Shown one piece after another: positions 1 through 11,138 of a DNA stretch of 64,000 nucleotides. This DNA comes from Periplaneta americana (Eukaryota > Arthropoda > Insecta > Blattodea > Blattidae). Each line of letters opens with the position of its first letter. Position 1 is the stretch's first letter. The stretch spans positions 88,683,606 to 88,747,605 of the forward strand of contig NC_091132.1 in assembly GCF_040183065.1 (NCBI RefSeq). The letters run 5' to 3'. Position numbers and translations under genes: made by a program. The notes under the pieces were generated by a model, which did no database searches, was not told the DNA's origin, and worked only from the letters and a program-made list of their open reading frames with translations.

Positions 1-1175
1 AATGTCCATAATATGAAAATGTCCATAATGTGGTACCTGTAACGTCCATTTATGTAAAATGTTCAAGCTCAGAAAATGTCCAATTACATAAAGTCCAAAA
101 TTAAAATGTCCAAACTGGTAATGGGCCATATCTGAAAAGGTCCAATTCCTAAATGAATATGATCCAATACCTAAAATGTCCACTTGGAACGAAGGTGTGT
201 AAAATGTCCAGACTTACTAAAAATATATTACTAATGAATAGTGATTTAAAAAGTGTTACGATAAATATATTTAAATCAGTTCAGTTAATTTATTAAGAAT
301 TGTTATAACAAGGCACTGAAGAAATACATTAAAGTTCACCTTTATGATCATCATCTTCAGGTTGTGGGCCAGAAAGCAATTTTAGGCGGAAAGAAATTGC
401 TCTTAAGTAGCGAGGTATATCATTCTCGTCTTTGAACTACTAGCATCTGGTTACAAGATTTTCCACTTGTTGATTGTAAAGGTATTTTCTGCTTTGTGGT
501 TGTTTAATATTTTTATGTCCACCTAATAATTGTGTCACCAATACTTCCGTTTCATTCTACTGTTGTTTCAAATGTTCTATAAATCGCCATATATTTACAT
601 GGTGAGATATAATTAATCCTTGAAACTGAGAGTGGAATTCCTCCATAGCGTTGTTCGTTCGTTGGCAACCATTTAACACTAATTCATAAACATTCCACAT
701 TTCAGGTGGGAACTTAGGGAGGACAGCCCTCCTCCTTCCTCTTGCTAGCCTACTATTGATGTATGTAGTATCCACACATTGGACGAACTCCAAAATTTCT
801 TCTTCAAAATTATCATTGAGGTTTACTACTAAGGATTTTGGAAGTCTTTCATTTCTATAACAACAAAAACATTGCTTTCATGAGTTAATCACTTGTGTGT
901 TATCTTGGAAACATTCCCGTCTAGAGTTTTTTTCTCTCGTGATATTGCTTTCATACGTTTGCTCCCTTTTTAAATAAATATTTTTGTATAATGGCCCTTT
1001 TGCATTTTGGATTTTTTTTTTTTTTTGTCTATTGGGAATTTTAAATTTGGACATTTGTACTTTTGAACTTTTTGTTTATGGACTAAATATCATGGACGAA
1101 CCTTTTATATATTTGGATCTTTTCGTTTGGACCTTGTCTCTAGGAATGACTCTAACGTGTCCATAAGCACATATA
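1..1175 (-). mobile_element. Mutator-like (MULE) transposon remnant
   Basis: Both flanks of a decayed transposase are filled with a short irregularly spaced word: AAAATGTCCA and variants on the left (about 1-215) and its complement TGGACATTT on the right (about 980-1165). Together they act as loose terminal inverted repeats. The core (329-868) encodes the MULE transposase tail on the minus strand. The left end may lie outside the window. The MULE assignment rests on the protein; the ends are visible but not sharply delimited. Confidence 0.6.
329..868 (-). pseudogene. MULE-type transposase fragment, C-terminal part, inactivated
   Basis: Read right to left, one frame gives a protein rich in features of the C-terminal part of insect MULE transposases: an R-G-R-R-R stretch, FPPEMWNVYELVLNG, then QRTNNAMEEFH and, after a short gap, NIWRFIEHLK. 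Family members carry the equivalent W-N-x-Y, R-T-N-N and (P/N)-x-I-W-x-F-I blocks. The frame is broken by TAG at 557-559 and a double TAG at 437-442, and homologous-looking sequence continues to a TAA at 329-331. The catalytic DDE region is not present, so this is a dead 5'-truncated copy. No better alternative was seen. Confidence 0.65.
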
Positions 1176-1278
1176 TTAATTATGTATTATATTGTCTTGT
1201 ATTGTAATATTGTATTACTTTGTATTGTATTGTATTAATTATGTTATATTCATAGCATTGTAGTAATTTTCTATCATA

Positions 1279-1366
1279 CTGGTTGAGTGGAAGAGAAGGC
1301 CGAATGGCCTTAACTCTGCCAGTTAAAATAAACCATTATTATATTATATTATTATAAGATGGAATA
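1279..1366 (+). mobile_element. LINE 3' terminal hairpin with AT-rich tail
   Basis: The segment from CTGGTTGAGTGG to CTCTGCCAG contains GAAGGCC/ATGGCCTT, which folds into a stem, and is followed by an ATTATATT tail. The same module occurs at 14838-14878, 41262-41308 and 46466-46525, there attached to LINE remnants or simple tails. This is probably an extremely 5'-truncated LINE copy. Confidence 0.55.
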
Positions 1367-2128
1367 CAGACTAACATCTCGAGAACCAACAATTCGCATC
1401 CTCTGCAAATAAGTGGGTCAATATACTGTGCTTAGCCTATATACTTCACGACGCTGTCCCGAAACTGTTGAACGTAAGTCAACTATAAACTCTATAAACA
1501 TAAACCATGCAGCAACTTTCAGGAAAGTCCGAGCGGAAGGAGGGTCCAGTGTGAAAACTTGTACGGATGTCCAGCAAAGGACGAAACGAGGGTTGGGTTC
1601 TGGGAAATAATGAGCCCAGCATGAGTCTCTTATGGAAGTGAATGGTTAATGTGCTAAGTAAGACGAAAAGCAAAAGAATACAGTGACAGATCCACTTGTC
1701 GCTGAATGCACTGCTTCTCACCAATGACTTTGCTCGTAACCATTCATTTCCTGAAGGACCAGCGGAGCTTCCGGTCGTGGCACAAGACAAGGTGTTCCAG
1801 CTGTAGCATGAAATGAGTTTCCACTACCGAATTCTCTTTAGCACAAACCTTCTTATTGTTTTCATGCCTCTTACAATAACACCAATAACACAAAGTTCAC
1901 AGTTGGGGCACTGTTTTTCCTGTTCTATAGAATAGCAACAATACATCCGGGAAATCTGCTCTGCAAGAGTCTCGTGATTATTTGACCATTGTACTAACAT
2001 AAAATGAGGGCAGGGGCGCCATTTCGCTTTTTGCTTGGGGGAAGGTAGAGACGTTTCAGGGAAGACTTCAGAGCGTACTCGCTTCCTATTTTCTCTGAAA
2101 TAAACAGTTTTCCATGCGGTAAACTGGA
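1367..2128. other. No recognisable feature
   Basis: Unique-looking sequence of mixed composition. Short open stretches exist on both strands (e.g. 1479-1790 minus), but I recognise no domain, splice pattern or repeat in them. Confidence 0.4.
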
Positions 2129-2175
2129 GTATACTTGACCATAAAAAAGGGATTTAAACTTTTAAATCATGATAT

Positions 2176-2412
2176 CGGATGCTCTGGAAATATTTTTTGT
2201 AGTTCATTATTCTTTTCTAAATGTCTTAAGTATTTCTTATTATTTCAAGTCACAAATAGGGTTGATTTTTTATGGTCAAGCTTACCCCACTTCAGATGCC
2301 CTGAAAGTATTTTTAAACTTCGTTATTTTTTTCTCAGTTTAAGTATTTCTTATCATCTTAAATCACAAATAGGGTTGACGTTATTTTTACGGTCAAGTTT
2401 ACCCCATTTTAT
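2176..2412. repeat. Tandem duplication of a ~120-bp unit
   Basis: Two diverged head-to-tail copies (about 2176-2294 and 2296-2412). Each runs from GATGCYCTG through TTTAAGTATTTCTTAT and CACAAATAGGGTTGA to GTCAAG(C/T)TTACCCCA. A partial third unit may precede them (ACTTGACCATAAAAAAGGG). Confidence 0.7.
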
Positions 2413-2828
2413 AGTAGGCTATCTACGTTCACTTTCCACACATACGCCTAGTTTTAACTTCTTATCCTACTTATACGACACGTAATTTACATGCGCTTGC
2501 TGTTAATATGACGTAGGTGCGAACAAATGAACACAATTCTATTGATAAAGAAAATTTTAGTTTTAATTAACAAAAAAAAAATATATATATATACTTTTAT
2601 TAGCAATAGGTAACAATACAAATGTAGCAAAGGGTAAGGATTTGGTTCCATTAGTGAAGTCATTAACTTGGTTGTCTCTTATTTCTTAAGCGTTTATAAA
2701 AATGAAATATTTTAACGTTAAAGTAGAGTTTTCACGTTTTTCCTTTAGCAGTACTACTCAGTTATTAATTTATTTAATCTTAAACTGAAGGGCTTGCCCT
2801 CCCTGATCCACCTAAATGACACCTCTGG
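2413..2828. other. No recognisable feature
   Basis: AT-rich sequence with an A-run followed by (TA)n at 2572-2594. No coding or repeat signal was recognised. Confidence 0.4.
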
Positions 2829-3085
2829 ATGAGGGCGATCTCGCTGGCCTAGTGGTTATAGCGAGGTTCGCAGGTTCAAATACACTACCGGGGACGAGAG
2901 ATGTTTAAAGACCGATAAAACCCTTAGCATGGTTTCCTCTTGAAGGGAAGTGAAACTGTAGGTCACTTAGCGCAGTTTTACGGCAAGGGAAAAAACCCGT
3001 TACTGATAGAAGTGATAGAGGGTTCCAGGCAAAATTCGTCGCCATTTAACGTCCACGATGAATTTCGACACTAAGCAACCTCTAT
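2829..3085 (+). mobile_element. tRNA-headed SINE-like repeat, degenerate
   Basis: The head CTCGCTGGCCTAGTGGTTAT resembles a tRNA A box and is followed closely by a B-box-like GCAGGTTCAAATAC. The spacing between boxes is short, suggesting an internal deletion. The body (AAACCCTTAGCATGG...) has no coding content. It abuts the inverted-repeat element that starts at 3088. Confidence 0.5.
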
Positions 3086-3205
3086 GGCCGTGTGCACATT
3101 CTCGATCATCTAGCCCATTTATCAGCAATCACGGAAACATGGTTAATTCTTGACAATGATCAAGTTACAGATGCGGTGCACCGACATTTTCCCTCGATCA
3201 ACTCA

Positions 3206-3225
3206 GTACCGTCAGCTGACGGTAC
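3206..3225. repeat. Perfect 20-bp palindrome
   Basis: GTACCGTCAGCTGACGGTAC is its own reverse complement. It lies inside the 3088-4617 element and has no evident function. Confidence 0.9.
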
Positions 3226-3625
3226 GCTCGCTTGAGAAGAATCGTCTGAGCGCTAGGTTACCACGTATAAAACAGCGAACGAACGCACTCTCTGTCAATT
3301 ATCGCTTCGTTTTTGTTTGTCGGACTGTTTCAAACATCCTCGCAGTTTTCAAATAACAAGTTTCAATAATCATGGAAGAAAAAAAAGAAAAGATCACCGA
3401 ACTTCTCACAGTTCGACGTGGGAATTCTTTTAGAACTCGTCAGCAATTCTGCATCCATATTAGAGAATAAAAATAGGCCTACTGGCGGAAGTTCTCTAAG
3501 AGAAAAGCAGGCTACCTGGTTGGATTTAACCTCACAATTCAACATGAGTTATACGTGTTTACATAATTCCACATAATTTGTAACGTAATTTATGCAGTGG
3601 TTATTTCATATTATTGATAATAATT

Positions 3626-4013
3626 GGGAAAATTTCAGTATACGGATACCTCACTGACAATTATCTTGAAATAGGCTACTAAAAAGAGTACATTTGTATG
3701 TGTTTGTCGAATGCTCATCATCTTGCGTACGAAAATACACATTTCAGTGCCAATAATTTATTTGGGAAAATTTCAGTATATGGATACCTCGCTAACAATT
3801 ATTTAAAAATAAAAAAAAAAGCAATTCGTCTGTGTATGTCGAATACGCATCATCATGCATACGAAAAGGAAGTTTTTAGTGCCACTTTATTTGGTGTGCA
3901 CAAGGTTGGAATTTTGGAGTAAGAGGGAAAGGAAAGTTTCCTTGTTCTGAAATTTATGCATTTATTTTGTGTTCACAAGGTTGGAATTTTGGAGTAAGAG
4001 GGAAAGGAAGGTA
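3626..4013. repeat. Two local tandem duplications
   Basis: A 138-bp unit starting GGGAAAATTTCAGTAT is repeated at 3626 and 3764, with about 85 percent identity by eye. Immediately after, a 38-bp piece starting CAAGGTTGGAATTTTGGAG occurs at 3901 and 3976. Both lie in the non-coding interior of the 3088-4617 element. Confidence 0.75.
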
Positions 4014-4781
4014 TCCATGTAATTTCTCTTAATTCAAGCGTAAATAGCCTAATTGTCCAAAACGTCATGTAGGTCCTAATAATTTCAAACGGCAAATCTA
4101 TAGCTAATAAGTGATAACTCGCATTCTACAAAATGTTCATTTAGTTTTACTATATTATTACCGGCATAGAATAACTACTTTATTATTATGTTAACAAAAT
4201 TGGACAGTTAGGCCTAAATAATATTTTGTCCTCAAGTAAAGTCCCGATCTTCCAAAGTAGAAACATATATAAAACATTAGTCTATTTTGAGAGGGAAAAA
4301 AAACATTTTTATTATTCATCTACAAACTTACTCTTTCTACAATAACACCATTTCCGCAGTGATTTGCGTGTTCAAGATAGGCTACATCATTTCATCTTCA
4401 ATTCCATCAAGTACGTCAAATCGTGCCGCCATTTTGGTTTTCTCGACTTGACCATGTTCAATTCAAGATAATCGGTCCCACACCCGTGATCAAATTTGAT
4501 CATCATCAACTCGCTTGTTTAACTTTGATCGAGATTGATACTCCGCAAATTGGCGTTGAAGATAGTCAAGTGCCGACTTAACCATGGTCAAATTTTAATC
4601 GAGAATGGTGCACACGGGAACTACTGTTGAAACAGTCGTTACTTTTTATTTTTACAAGGGTTCTACTGTTAATACTGATGCATATACTACCGCTTTTCTA
4701 CCGCTACTTCTGCTCTGTTTTCACTTCCATTACTACTACTATTATTACTTTTATTCCCTTATCGTTATTATTTCTTATAGG

Positions 4782-5118
4782 TAAATAAATCCGCGGCTCA
4801 ACAGCCCATTAAGAGCCAGGGCCACTGGCCTCACGTTCACATATCTCCGCAGTGGTGAATGATCATCCAATCAGAATGGAGGTGTCGTGTGGTTAGCATG
4901 ATGATTCCCCAAGCCGTTATAGCTCGTTGTAGTAACCGGATTTCGCTACCTATCGTAGCTCTCCAAATGCAACAAGATACTGGGTGGACACCGGTCCCAT
5001 ACATTGGCCGAAATTCATGAGGAAATTATTCTTCCCCCATGAGGACTTGAACCAGTGTGCATTCCGTAAGACGAGTTTAGGCATGATGTCTTAGACCATG
5101 ACGCCACGGCGCGGGACT
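4782..5118 (-). mobile_element. tRNA-related SINE, family C
   Basis: On the minus strand it starts with a tRNA-like head (CCGCGCCGTGGCGTCATGGT, then GGTTCAAGTCC). The body includes the complement of GGTGG(A/G)CACCGGTCCCATA. A second copy of the same length and orientation lies at 34630-34968, which proves it is a dispersed repeat. Confidence 0.7.
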
Positions 5119-5131
5119 AATTCTTATAGGC

Positions 5132-5132
5132 C

Positions 5133-5184
<52 letters not shown>
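5132..5184. repeat. (ATT)n microsatellite
   Basis: About 17 uninterrupted ATT units between the family C SINE and the pogo/Tigger terminus. Confidence 0.95.
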
Positions 5185-5185
<1 letters not shown>

Positions 5186-5186
<1 letters not shown>

Positions 5187-5984
5187 AGTAAAACCTCCCT
5201 AAAAAAGAAACGCGATCGTTCCAGATTTTTTTTCCGTTTTTACAGGTTTTCTTTTTACAAAGGGCAAAACTAAGACTAGACTACTGCAATATGCTCACTG
5301 TAGGAAGAACACAATGAAGAAATAATTTGGAATAAAAGTTACAAAATACATGCAAAGTGAATTTTATTTTCATAATTATTAACTTACATAATTGCAGCCC
5401 CTCTCTCTCCTTCTCTCTGCGCCCTAGTTTCTTAGCCCCACATTTCTTTCAAAGTGCATTGCCGCGACTTTTTTTTTTTTTTGAAGGGAACGTTGTAGGA
5501 TTTCCTTCGCGTCCTGCATCAATTCAGAGTGCAAATTGCGCCCTGACCCATCGGTTGTGTAACTGAAGTTGTGTTTGGTGGAAAATAGATTAACTTCACG
5601 TTAGGCAAATCAATCCTTGGATGGCAAGTAGCATTGTCTAAAAACAGTATGACCTTACGACCTTGACGTTTCACTGCTCCATTAAAATTATGAAGCCACT
5701 CCTCCATGATAGTACTAGTCACCTAGGCTTTTTCATTAAATCGTACAGTTTTACTTTATTCGCACTGTTATTTAACACTGTTTTGGCATATTAACACAAA
5801 ACTCAGAATAAATAAACCGAAATGTGAAACTAAACTGACACTACACTACAATTATTCACAGTTTTATTCTACTCGCACTGTTCTTTATCACTGGATTGGC
5901 TTGTTTGCACAAAACTGAGAAGAAATGAATGAAAATGCAAGAGAGTTGGAAGAAGTAACGGTACAGGAAGTCAGTAACCTGCCC
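5186..5984 (-). mobile_element. pogo/Tigger-type DNA transposon remnant
   Basis: The left edge CAGTAAAACCTCCCTAAAAA is a typical Tigger-like terminus, and the interior encodes a transposase piece (5519-5722, minus). A ~115-bp unit starting CAGTTTTA is duplicated in tandem at 5744 and 5859. The right end is not identified; a SINE fragment takes over near 5985. Confidence 0.6.
5519..5722 (-). pseudogene. pogo/Tigger transposase fragment (DDE_1), catalytic region
   Basis: The translated piece shows the hallmark of the CENP-B/jerky-like DDE_1 fold: MEEWL, then RKVILFLDNATCHP and LIYFPPNTTSVTQPMGQG. In active relatives the first motif carries the second catalytic aspartate (present here, in FLDN) and the last reads QPMDQG. 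Here that aspartate is glycine, so the third catalytic residue is lost. A TGA follows eight codons later. The N-terminal DNA-binding domains and first aspartate are missing. This is a dead, heavily truncated copy. Confidence 0.75.
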
Positions 5985-6196
5985 GGGTCCTTGACAATAA
6001 GCACAGAATGGTCGTGGCAAGTTACCTGGTTGAGGTTTCTTCCAATCCAATATTAAGCAAATGCTGAGTAACTATCGGTGCTGGACCCCGGACTCATTTC
6101 ACTGGCATTATCACCTTCATTCCATTCAGACGCTAAATAACCTGAGATGTTGATACAGCGTCGTTAAATAACCTATTAAAAAGTAGTAGTAGTAAG
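5985..6196 (+). mobile_element. SINE family A, 5'-truncated
   Basis: Contains the family A body (AAGTTACCTGGTTGAGG, GCAAATGCTGAGTAACT, GGACCCCGGACTCATTTCAC) and the 3' tail GATACAGCGTCGTTAAATAACC. The tRNA head is missing. Better copies lie at 51142-51393 and 60255-60501. Confidence 0.75.
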
Positions 6197-6206
6197 GTAA
6201 CGTTAT

Positions 6207-6431
6207 CCTCTTGCGGTGGCCAAGTGGTCAGACCATCAGTCTGTCACGCAGGCGATCCGAGTTCGGTATTTCCTGCTCGAAACCTGAGTAGTACACGTAG
6301 CGAACTTTGGTATAATCAGCCGGTGTGGGTTTGGGAATGCGTCGAGCTTGAGGGTTAGCTCAATAGATTTAATAAGGTCGCAATGCCTGGTATTGGTGTC
6401 CCTCTCCTTCAAATTCAAATCGATTCAATTC
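6207..6431 (+). mobile_element. tRNA-derived SINE with 13-bp target duplication
   Basis: The head GCGGTGGCCAAGTGGTCAG (A box) and GATCCGAGTTCGG (B box) mark a tRNA origin. The 3' end is a simple (AAATTC)-like run. It is flanked by perfect copies of AAGGTAACGTTAT at 6194-6206 and 6432-6444, which fix both ends of the insertion exactly. Confidence 0.8.
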
Positions 6432-6444
6432 AAGGTAACGTTAT

Positions 6445-6614
6445 TCATATCATCAAGGGGATACCCTTGATATTCATTTTTGTAAGAGGCTGAGTGAACC
6501 CCAGGGCCGAAAGGTTTATATCAGTGGAAGAAATTCATGATCCCATCAAAAATCGAACACGCGACCTACCACCTGCAGTACAATGCCTAACTTCGACACT
6601 ACCGCTCTCACCAA

Positions 6615-6615
<1 letters not shown>
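6445..6615 (-). mobile_element. tRNA-like SINE fragment
   Basis: On the minus strand GGTGAGAGCGGTAGTGTCG and GCGTGTTCGATTTTTG resemble A and B boxes. It abuts the microsatellite at 6616. This is an unassigned family. Confidence 0.45.
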
Positions 6616-6661
<46 letters not shown>

Positions 6662-6706
6662 ATAATAATAATAATAATAATAAGAAGAAGAAGAAGAAGA
6701 AGAAGA
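6616..6706. repeat. Compound (TAG)n-(TAA)n-(GAA)n microsatellite
   Basis: Three successive trinucleotide runs, the later ones apparently derived by drift from the first. Any reading frame through it is an artefact. Confidence 0.95.
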
Positions 6707-6831
6707 CGTTTTTATAGCCTATAGCATAAGTGTAACATAAAAAAATTCTGCATACGGTACTATTTCAAGATGATATTGGCGACAATGTAGATGGATAGTC
6801 TGTAAAAAATACAATATAAAAATAAAACAAG

Positions 6832-7590
6832 ATACAGGGTGATTCACGAGGAGTTACCGCCACTTATGGAGTTTGTTTCCGAAGACATTTTGAGCAAAAA
6901 TTGCCATATAAACATGTATTCTAATCTCAATACTTCTGAGTTACACTAATTTGAAGTTGTTTGTAAAATACCATTATTCTTTAGTTTTAAGGGTAAAAAA
7001 ATATTACAAATAGAGAATGAACTATTCACAAGTATAATTTCTTCAATTACCTAGTATTCTGAAGCTAAAAATATGTTGTGAATTCCATAGTTGCTCCCAT
7101 AGAATTTTTTTCGATTATCAACTAAAAATTAAATTTTTCTTACGCATTTATAACAATTGTTACAAATCACGCCACACTTGTAAATTCTTTAAGACTGCAC
7201 ATTAAGGATGCAGAATAAAACTGTAAAGAATCAAGTTCCTAAAGTCGTATGATTTGTAACAATTGTTGTGATAATTGCATAAGAATTATGTAATTTTTAG
7301 TTAAAAATTGAAAAACAAAATCTGTACAAAGCAATTCATAACACATTTTTATTTTCAGAACACTAGCCAATTAAATAAATTACACTTCTGAATAGTTCAT
7401 TCCCTATTTGTAATATTCTTTTACCCTTAAAACTAAAGAAAAATAGGTATTTTACTACCAACTTCAAATTAGTGTAACTCTGAAAATAATATTGAGATTA
7501 GGACACATGTTTATATGACATTTTTTGCTGAGAATGTCTTTGGAAATAGGCTCCGGAAATGACGGTAAATCCTCGTGAATCACTCTGTAT
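6832..7590. mobile_element. Fold-back element, 759 bp, with long inverted arms
   Basis: The ends CAGGGTGATTCACGAGG and CCTCGTGAATCACTCTG are inverted and sit between TA dinucleotides, as in Tc1/mariner-type insertion. The complementarity continues about 250 bp inward (e.g. TTTAGTTTTAAGGGTAAAA near 6980 against TTTTACCCTTAAAACTAAA near 7420). There is no coding capacity. It is a non-autonomous palindromic element that could form a long hairpin. Confidence 0.8.
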
Positions 7591-7611
7591 ATTACTAGTG
7601 TACTCAAGAGA

Positions 7612-7858
7612 CTTTTTTTTAGTCATTTATCGATGACGTTTTATCAACTGCTATGGTTATGTAGCGTCTTAGTGAAATGAAGGTGATAATGCCAGCAAAA
7701 TGAGTCCAGGGTCTAGCGCCGCGAAAGTTACCCAGCATTTGCACGTAATGGATTGAGAGAAAAACCCCCAAAAAGTCTCAACCAGGTAAATTGTCCCAAC
7801 CAGGATTTAAACCAAGGCTTGCTCGTTTCATGATCAAACATGCTGTTTCTCCACATCG
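7612..7858 (-). mobile_element. SINE family A, reverse orientation
   Basis: Reverse complement of the family A body: GTTACCCAGCATTTGC, GTCTCAACCAGGTAAATTG and a decayed B box (GGATTTAAACC). It is older than the copies at 56 and 60 kb, judging by the number of differences. Confidence 0.7.
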
Positions 7859-8899
7859 GTTTACTGAGAGACATTTTACGTCCCCATTATTCATACAAGA
7901 CTTATCGGAATTCAATTGAGATTCACTGCTTATGTTCAAAATACAGTTAGTAAAACTAGGTCATAGCACTTCTTCATTCCAATTGAACTGAACTTGTCAA
8001 GGCCCTTGACATTACTTCTTACCAGAAGAAGCTCAGTCAGTTGGCTAACAATTTGTCACCAAAGCAGAAAGAGGCCATGGGGCAGTTTTTCTCCAAATGC
8101 TTCCGTTTCCCTTGCCGTTCTTATCCTATGCTATGGCTTCACCGTCAGCTGAACAAAACGTAATATATTTGAATAGCCTCTGCAGTTGAAGAAAAGGATG
8201 ATAAGGGAATTCCGATATGTCACACGTTGTCTCGAAGATGTTGAATCATGTCATTTGAATGAATAAGTGAGTGGGTTTCAAAATTCTCACCGAAATTGGA
8301 TTATCTCTAAGCTGACTGAAGTTGTTACATGCGTATGAACTGATATTTTACAATCTATTTTTTGTAATCTATAATTCAATCTAATAATCGAAACTTACAT
8401 CAAGTTCAGAAAAATTACCAACTGTGTACGCATACATTACAAAAATATATTACACATGGAAATCTAGACAACATTATTTTCTTCACAATAACTTTGTGTA
8501 AGGAAGTATACAATCATATGTATATCAAGTAAGAAAACAACGAATGTCTCCATTAACTGAATAAGTAATGAATAAAACTGAAAATGCACATGAGTGAAGT
8601 TTATGAAATTAAGATAATTACGAAATAAAGCAAACCGACATGAAATTCCTCCGAAAATAATATAACAAATAAAAAATGAAAGCATACTGAGGATGATATA
8701 ATTTTTTACTTCTGAAAAAAATAAACAGAGATCACTGGATAGTCTACATTAATAGAGTGCTTGAAAAATAACATTTCTACACAGATTATTAAAAACCAAC
8801 CTAACAAAAAAAAAAAAAACAAACAAAAAAGAGGCGTGATCGACCGCAGGCATAAATTTTACGGTTAAATTCTAGATCTATCAATCCGTATGACTACTT
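7859..8899. other. No recognisable feature
   Basis: AT-rich unique sequence. A short stretch near 8000-8130 (ACCAGAAGAAGCTCAGTCAG...) has more even composition but no domain that I recognise. Confidence 0.35.
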
Positions 8900-9207
8900 A
8901 AGCCATTATTCCACGCATTAACATGAATATAAAGCTACATGAAACTATCAATTAATTATTGTATATTAAAAATCCCAGTAAATGGCATACGCATTTACAA
9001 GAATATAAATGTACATAAACATAAGACTCACAATTATATTCAAATTCCTGTAGCTAAATGTCTCTAAACCTACATCAACATAAAACTCGAAATTGTATTC
9101 ATATCCCTGTAAATATCAATATGGGCTGAGAATATGAACTTGCATAAAACTCAATTACTGTATCTTCAAATTCCGATAAATATCAAACGCATTAACAAGC
9201 CTACAGT

Positions 9208-9338
9208 GTCAGGTAATCTGTGGCGAATCCTCGGCCTCATCTCGCCAAATAGACCAATCATCTCGCTATCACCAATCACATCGACGTTAAATAACATAAT
9301 ATTTCATACAGCGTCGTTAAATAACCAACTAAAAAACA
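9208..9338 (+). mobile_element. SINE family B, 3' part, inserted in the minisatellite
   Basis: GTCAGGTAATCTGTGGCGAA, then CTCGGCCTCATCTCGCC and the tail CAGCGTCGTTAAATAACC. The reverse complement of the same family, with its tRNA head, is at 28938-29187. The tail is shared with family A. Confidence 0.65.
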
Positions 9339-9912
9339 TTAATACAGTACAAAACTGCATGAAATTCGTAAATACTCTATTTTAAATTTCGGTTAAAATC
9401 TTACGCATTATAATACAAGTTAAAATATATAGACTTATATCAAAGTCGCAATTACTATATTTCAAATCCCGATAAATATCATAGGTCTACTCATTAATAT
9501 GAATATAAACCTACATAAATCTCGCAAATTATTCTGTATTTCCCTGTAAAAATCATACGCAGTGTCATGAATATAAGCCCACTTCAAAGTCATAATTATT
9601 GTATTTCAAATTCCAACATCATACTCATTAACATGAATATAAACCTACGAGTACAAAAAACTCTTAATTATACTGCACATTATTTCAAATCCCTGTAGAA
9701 GTCATACGCAATAACATGAATATAAACCTACGTCAAAGACATAATTATTGTATTTCAAATCCCGTTAAATATCATACACATTAACATTAATAGAAGCTTA
9801 CATAGAACGAGCAAATGCTGCATTTCAAATATCATTGGCATTAACATGAATGTAAACATTGGAAACATACATTAAACTCAATTTAGTATTTTATTTCAAA
9901 TTACGGTAAATA

Positions 9913-10165
9913 TATGAAGAGTCCACTGCAAGAATGATGGATGTCACTTTCTTGTCGAAAATGAACCAAGACTGGCAATGCATAGCTTAAGCCATATAGA
10001 ATGTACATACAGAGTTATATGGCATTAACACTGATTGTCATTGTCCAATAATGATCGGAAAATCACAGTTAAGCTTTGAGCGCTAAGCATTTCAAACTTT
10101 CAATTGCTTCTCCTGCAAAATGTATTCCAAATGACATCCATCATTCTTGCAGTGGACTCTTCATA
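9913..10165. mobile_element. MITE, ~250 bp, with perfect 30-bp inverted ends
   Basis: TGAAGAGTCCACTGCAAGAA plus 11 more bases at the left is matched exactly by its complement at the right. Array neighbours read GGTAAATATCATACGC without a break, so they give the empty site. The superfamily is unknown. Confidence 0.85.
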
Positions 10166-10375
10166 CGCATTAACATAAATATAAGCCTACATGAAATTCG
10201 TAATTAAGTTACTGCATATTCAAATTGCTGTAAAATCATACACATTAACATAAGTATAAAACTATTAATTACTGCATATTCAAATCACTGTGACATTCGC
10301 ATTAACATCAATACAAACATACATGAAACCTATAATTAAATTCAAATCTCGGTAAATCTATTAAGTGTAATTCGT

Positions 10376-10564
10376 GGTACAAAATGATTTTATTACAAAT
10401 TTTATCGGGGCACTCCATTATTCCATTTGTACCATTTTCCATTTGACATCATCCGCCAAACTAAACAGATGAACAAAACTGTACCTAGTACCTCTACGGT
10501 GTTCTATCGGATAATGATAGATATAAAAGTAACTCATCCATGAGAGGTAACTACGGACTAGAGG

Positions 10565-10599
<35 letters not shown>

Positions 10600-11130
10600 A
10601 AAACACACACAAATGAACATAGCACTACATATAATGTGTACTTATAATTTCGAAGAACATGAGGAAAGAAAATTTTGTTCCATACCTGCCACCCTGAGGA
10701 TTCTCGAACCGTATCACAACAATCAATACACATGCACTACGACACAAGCACAATTTGATGTGGGATGCACCGTACTACTACACCATCCATACAAGAATGA
10801 CAAGTCGGGGGACAGAGAAGTATAGGTTTACACCTGTGCGACATCCCTCCCCCCTCTTGCCCCATTGTATTGTTGAGGAAATCTTCAGCAAGAGGGAGGC
10901 GACGTCAAAAGCTTCCGACAGGATGAATCTCTGGCCACGGTTCAACACACCGTAGCGGAGACAAAGATAGAAGAATACAAACAAAACTCACAAATCTCTG
11001 TGCAACTGCCCCCTCTACCCTTTTAGGAACTACCGAAAAAGGTCGAGATATGTTTTTAAGATTCTAAAACACTCTTGAGATACCCCGTGTAGGGGTTACC
11101 TAATTATTTATGATGTCCCTCTCGGGCTCA
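10376..11130. other. Region without recognised gene; (CT)n at 10568-10598
   Basis: A 31-bp (CT)n run is the only clear repeat. Between 10670 and 10980 the composition is more balanced and short frames are open on both strands, but no domain is recognisable. It could hold exons of the gene suspected at 11.14 kb, which I could not connect. Confidence 0.35.
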
Positions 11131-11138
11131 AAACTTAC

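Larger units (their letters stand above)
3088..4617. mobile_element. Terminal-inverted-repeat DNA element, ~1.5 kb, non-coding
   Basis: The left end CCGTGTGCACATTCTCGAT is the inverse of the right end ATCGAGAATGGTGCACACGG, with one extra base on the right. Inward, CATGGTTAA on the left pairs with TTAACCATG on the right. Several GATCAAA/TTTGATC words lie near the right end. No transposase was recognised inside, so it is a non-autonomous element of unknown superfamily. The target duplication is unclear. Confidence 0.6.
8900..10375. repeat. Degenerate minisatellite, 55-80-bp units
   Basis: The theme CATACGCATTAACATGAATA, TAAACCTACAT, AATTATTGTATTTCAAATCC and GGTAAATAT recurs around 18 times with heavy divergence, for example near 8917, 8990, 9187, 9508, 9627, 9709, 9778, 9838, 10165, 10241 and 10296. 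The array is interrupted by a SINE (9208-9338) and a small DNA element (9913-10165). No coding potential is preserved. Confidence 0.75.
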
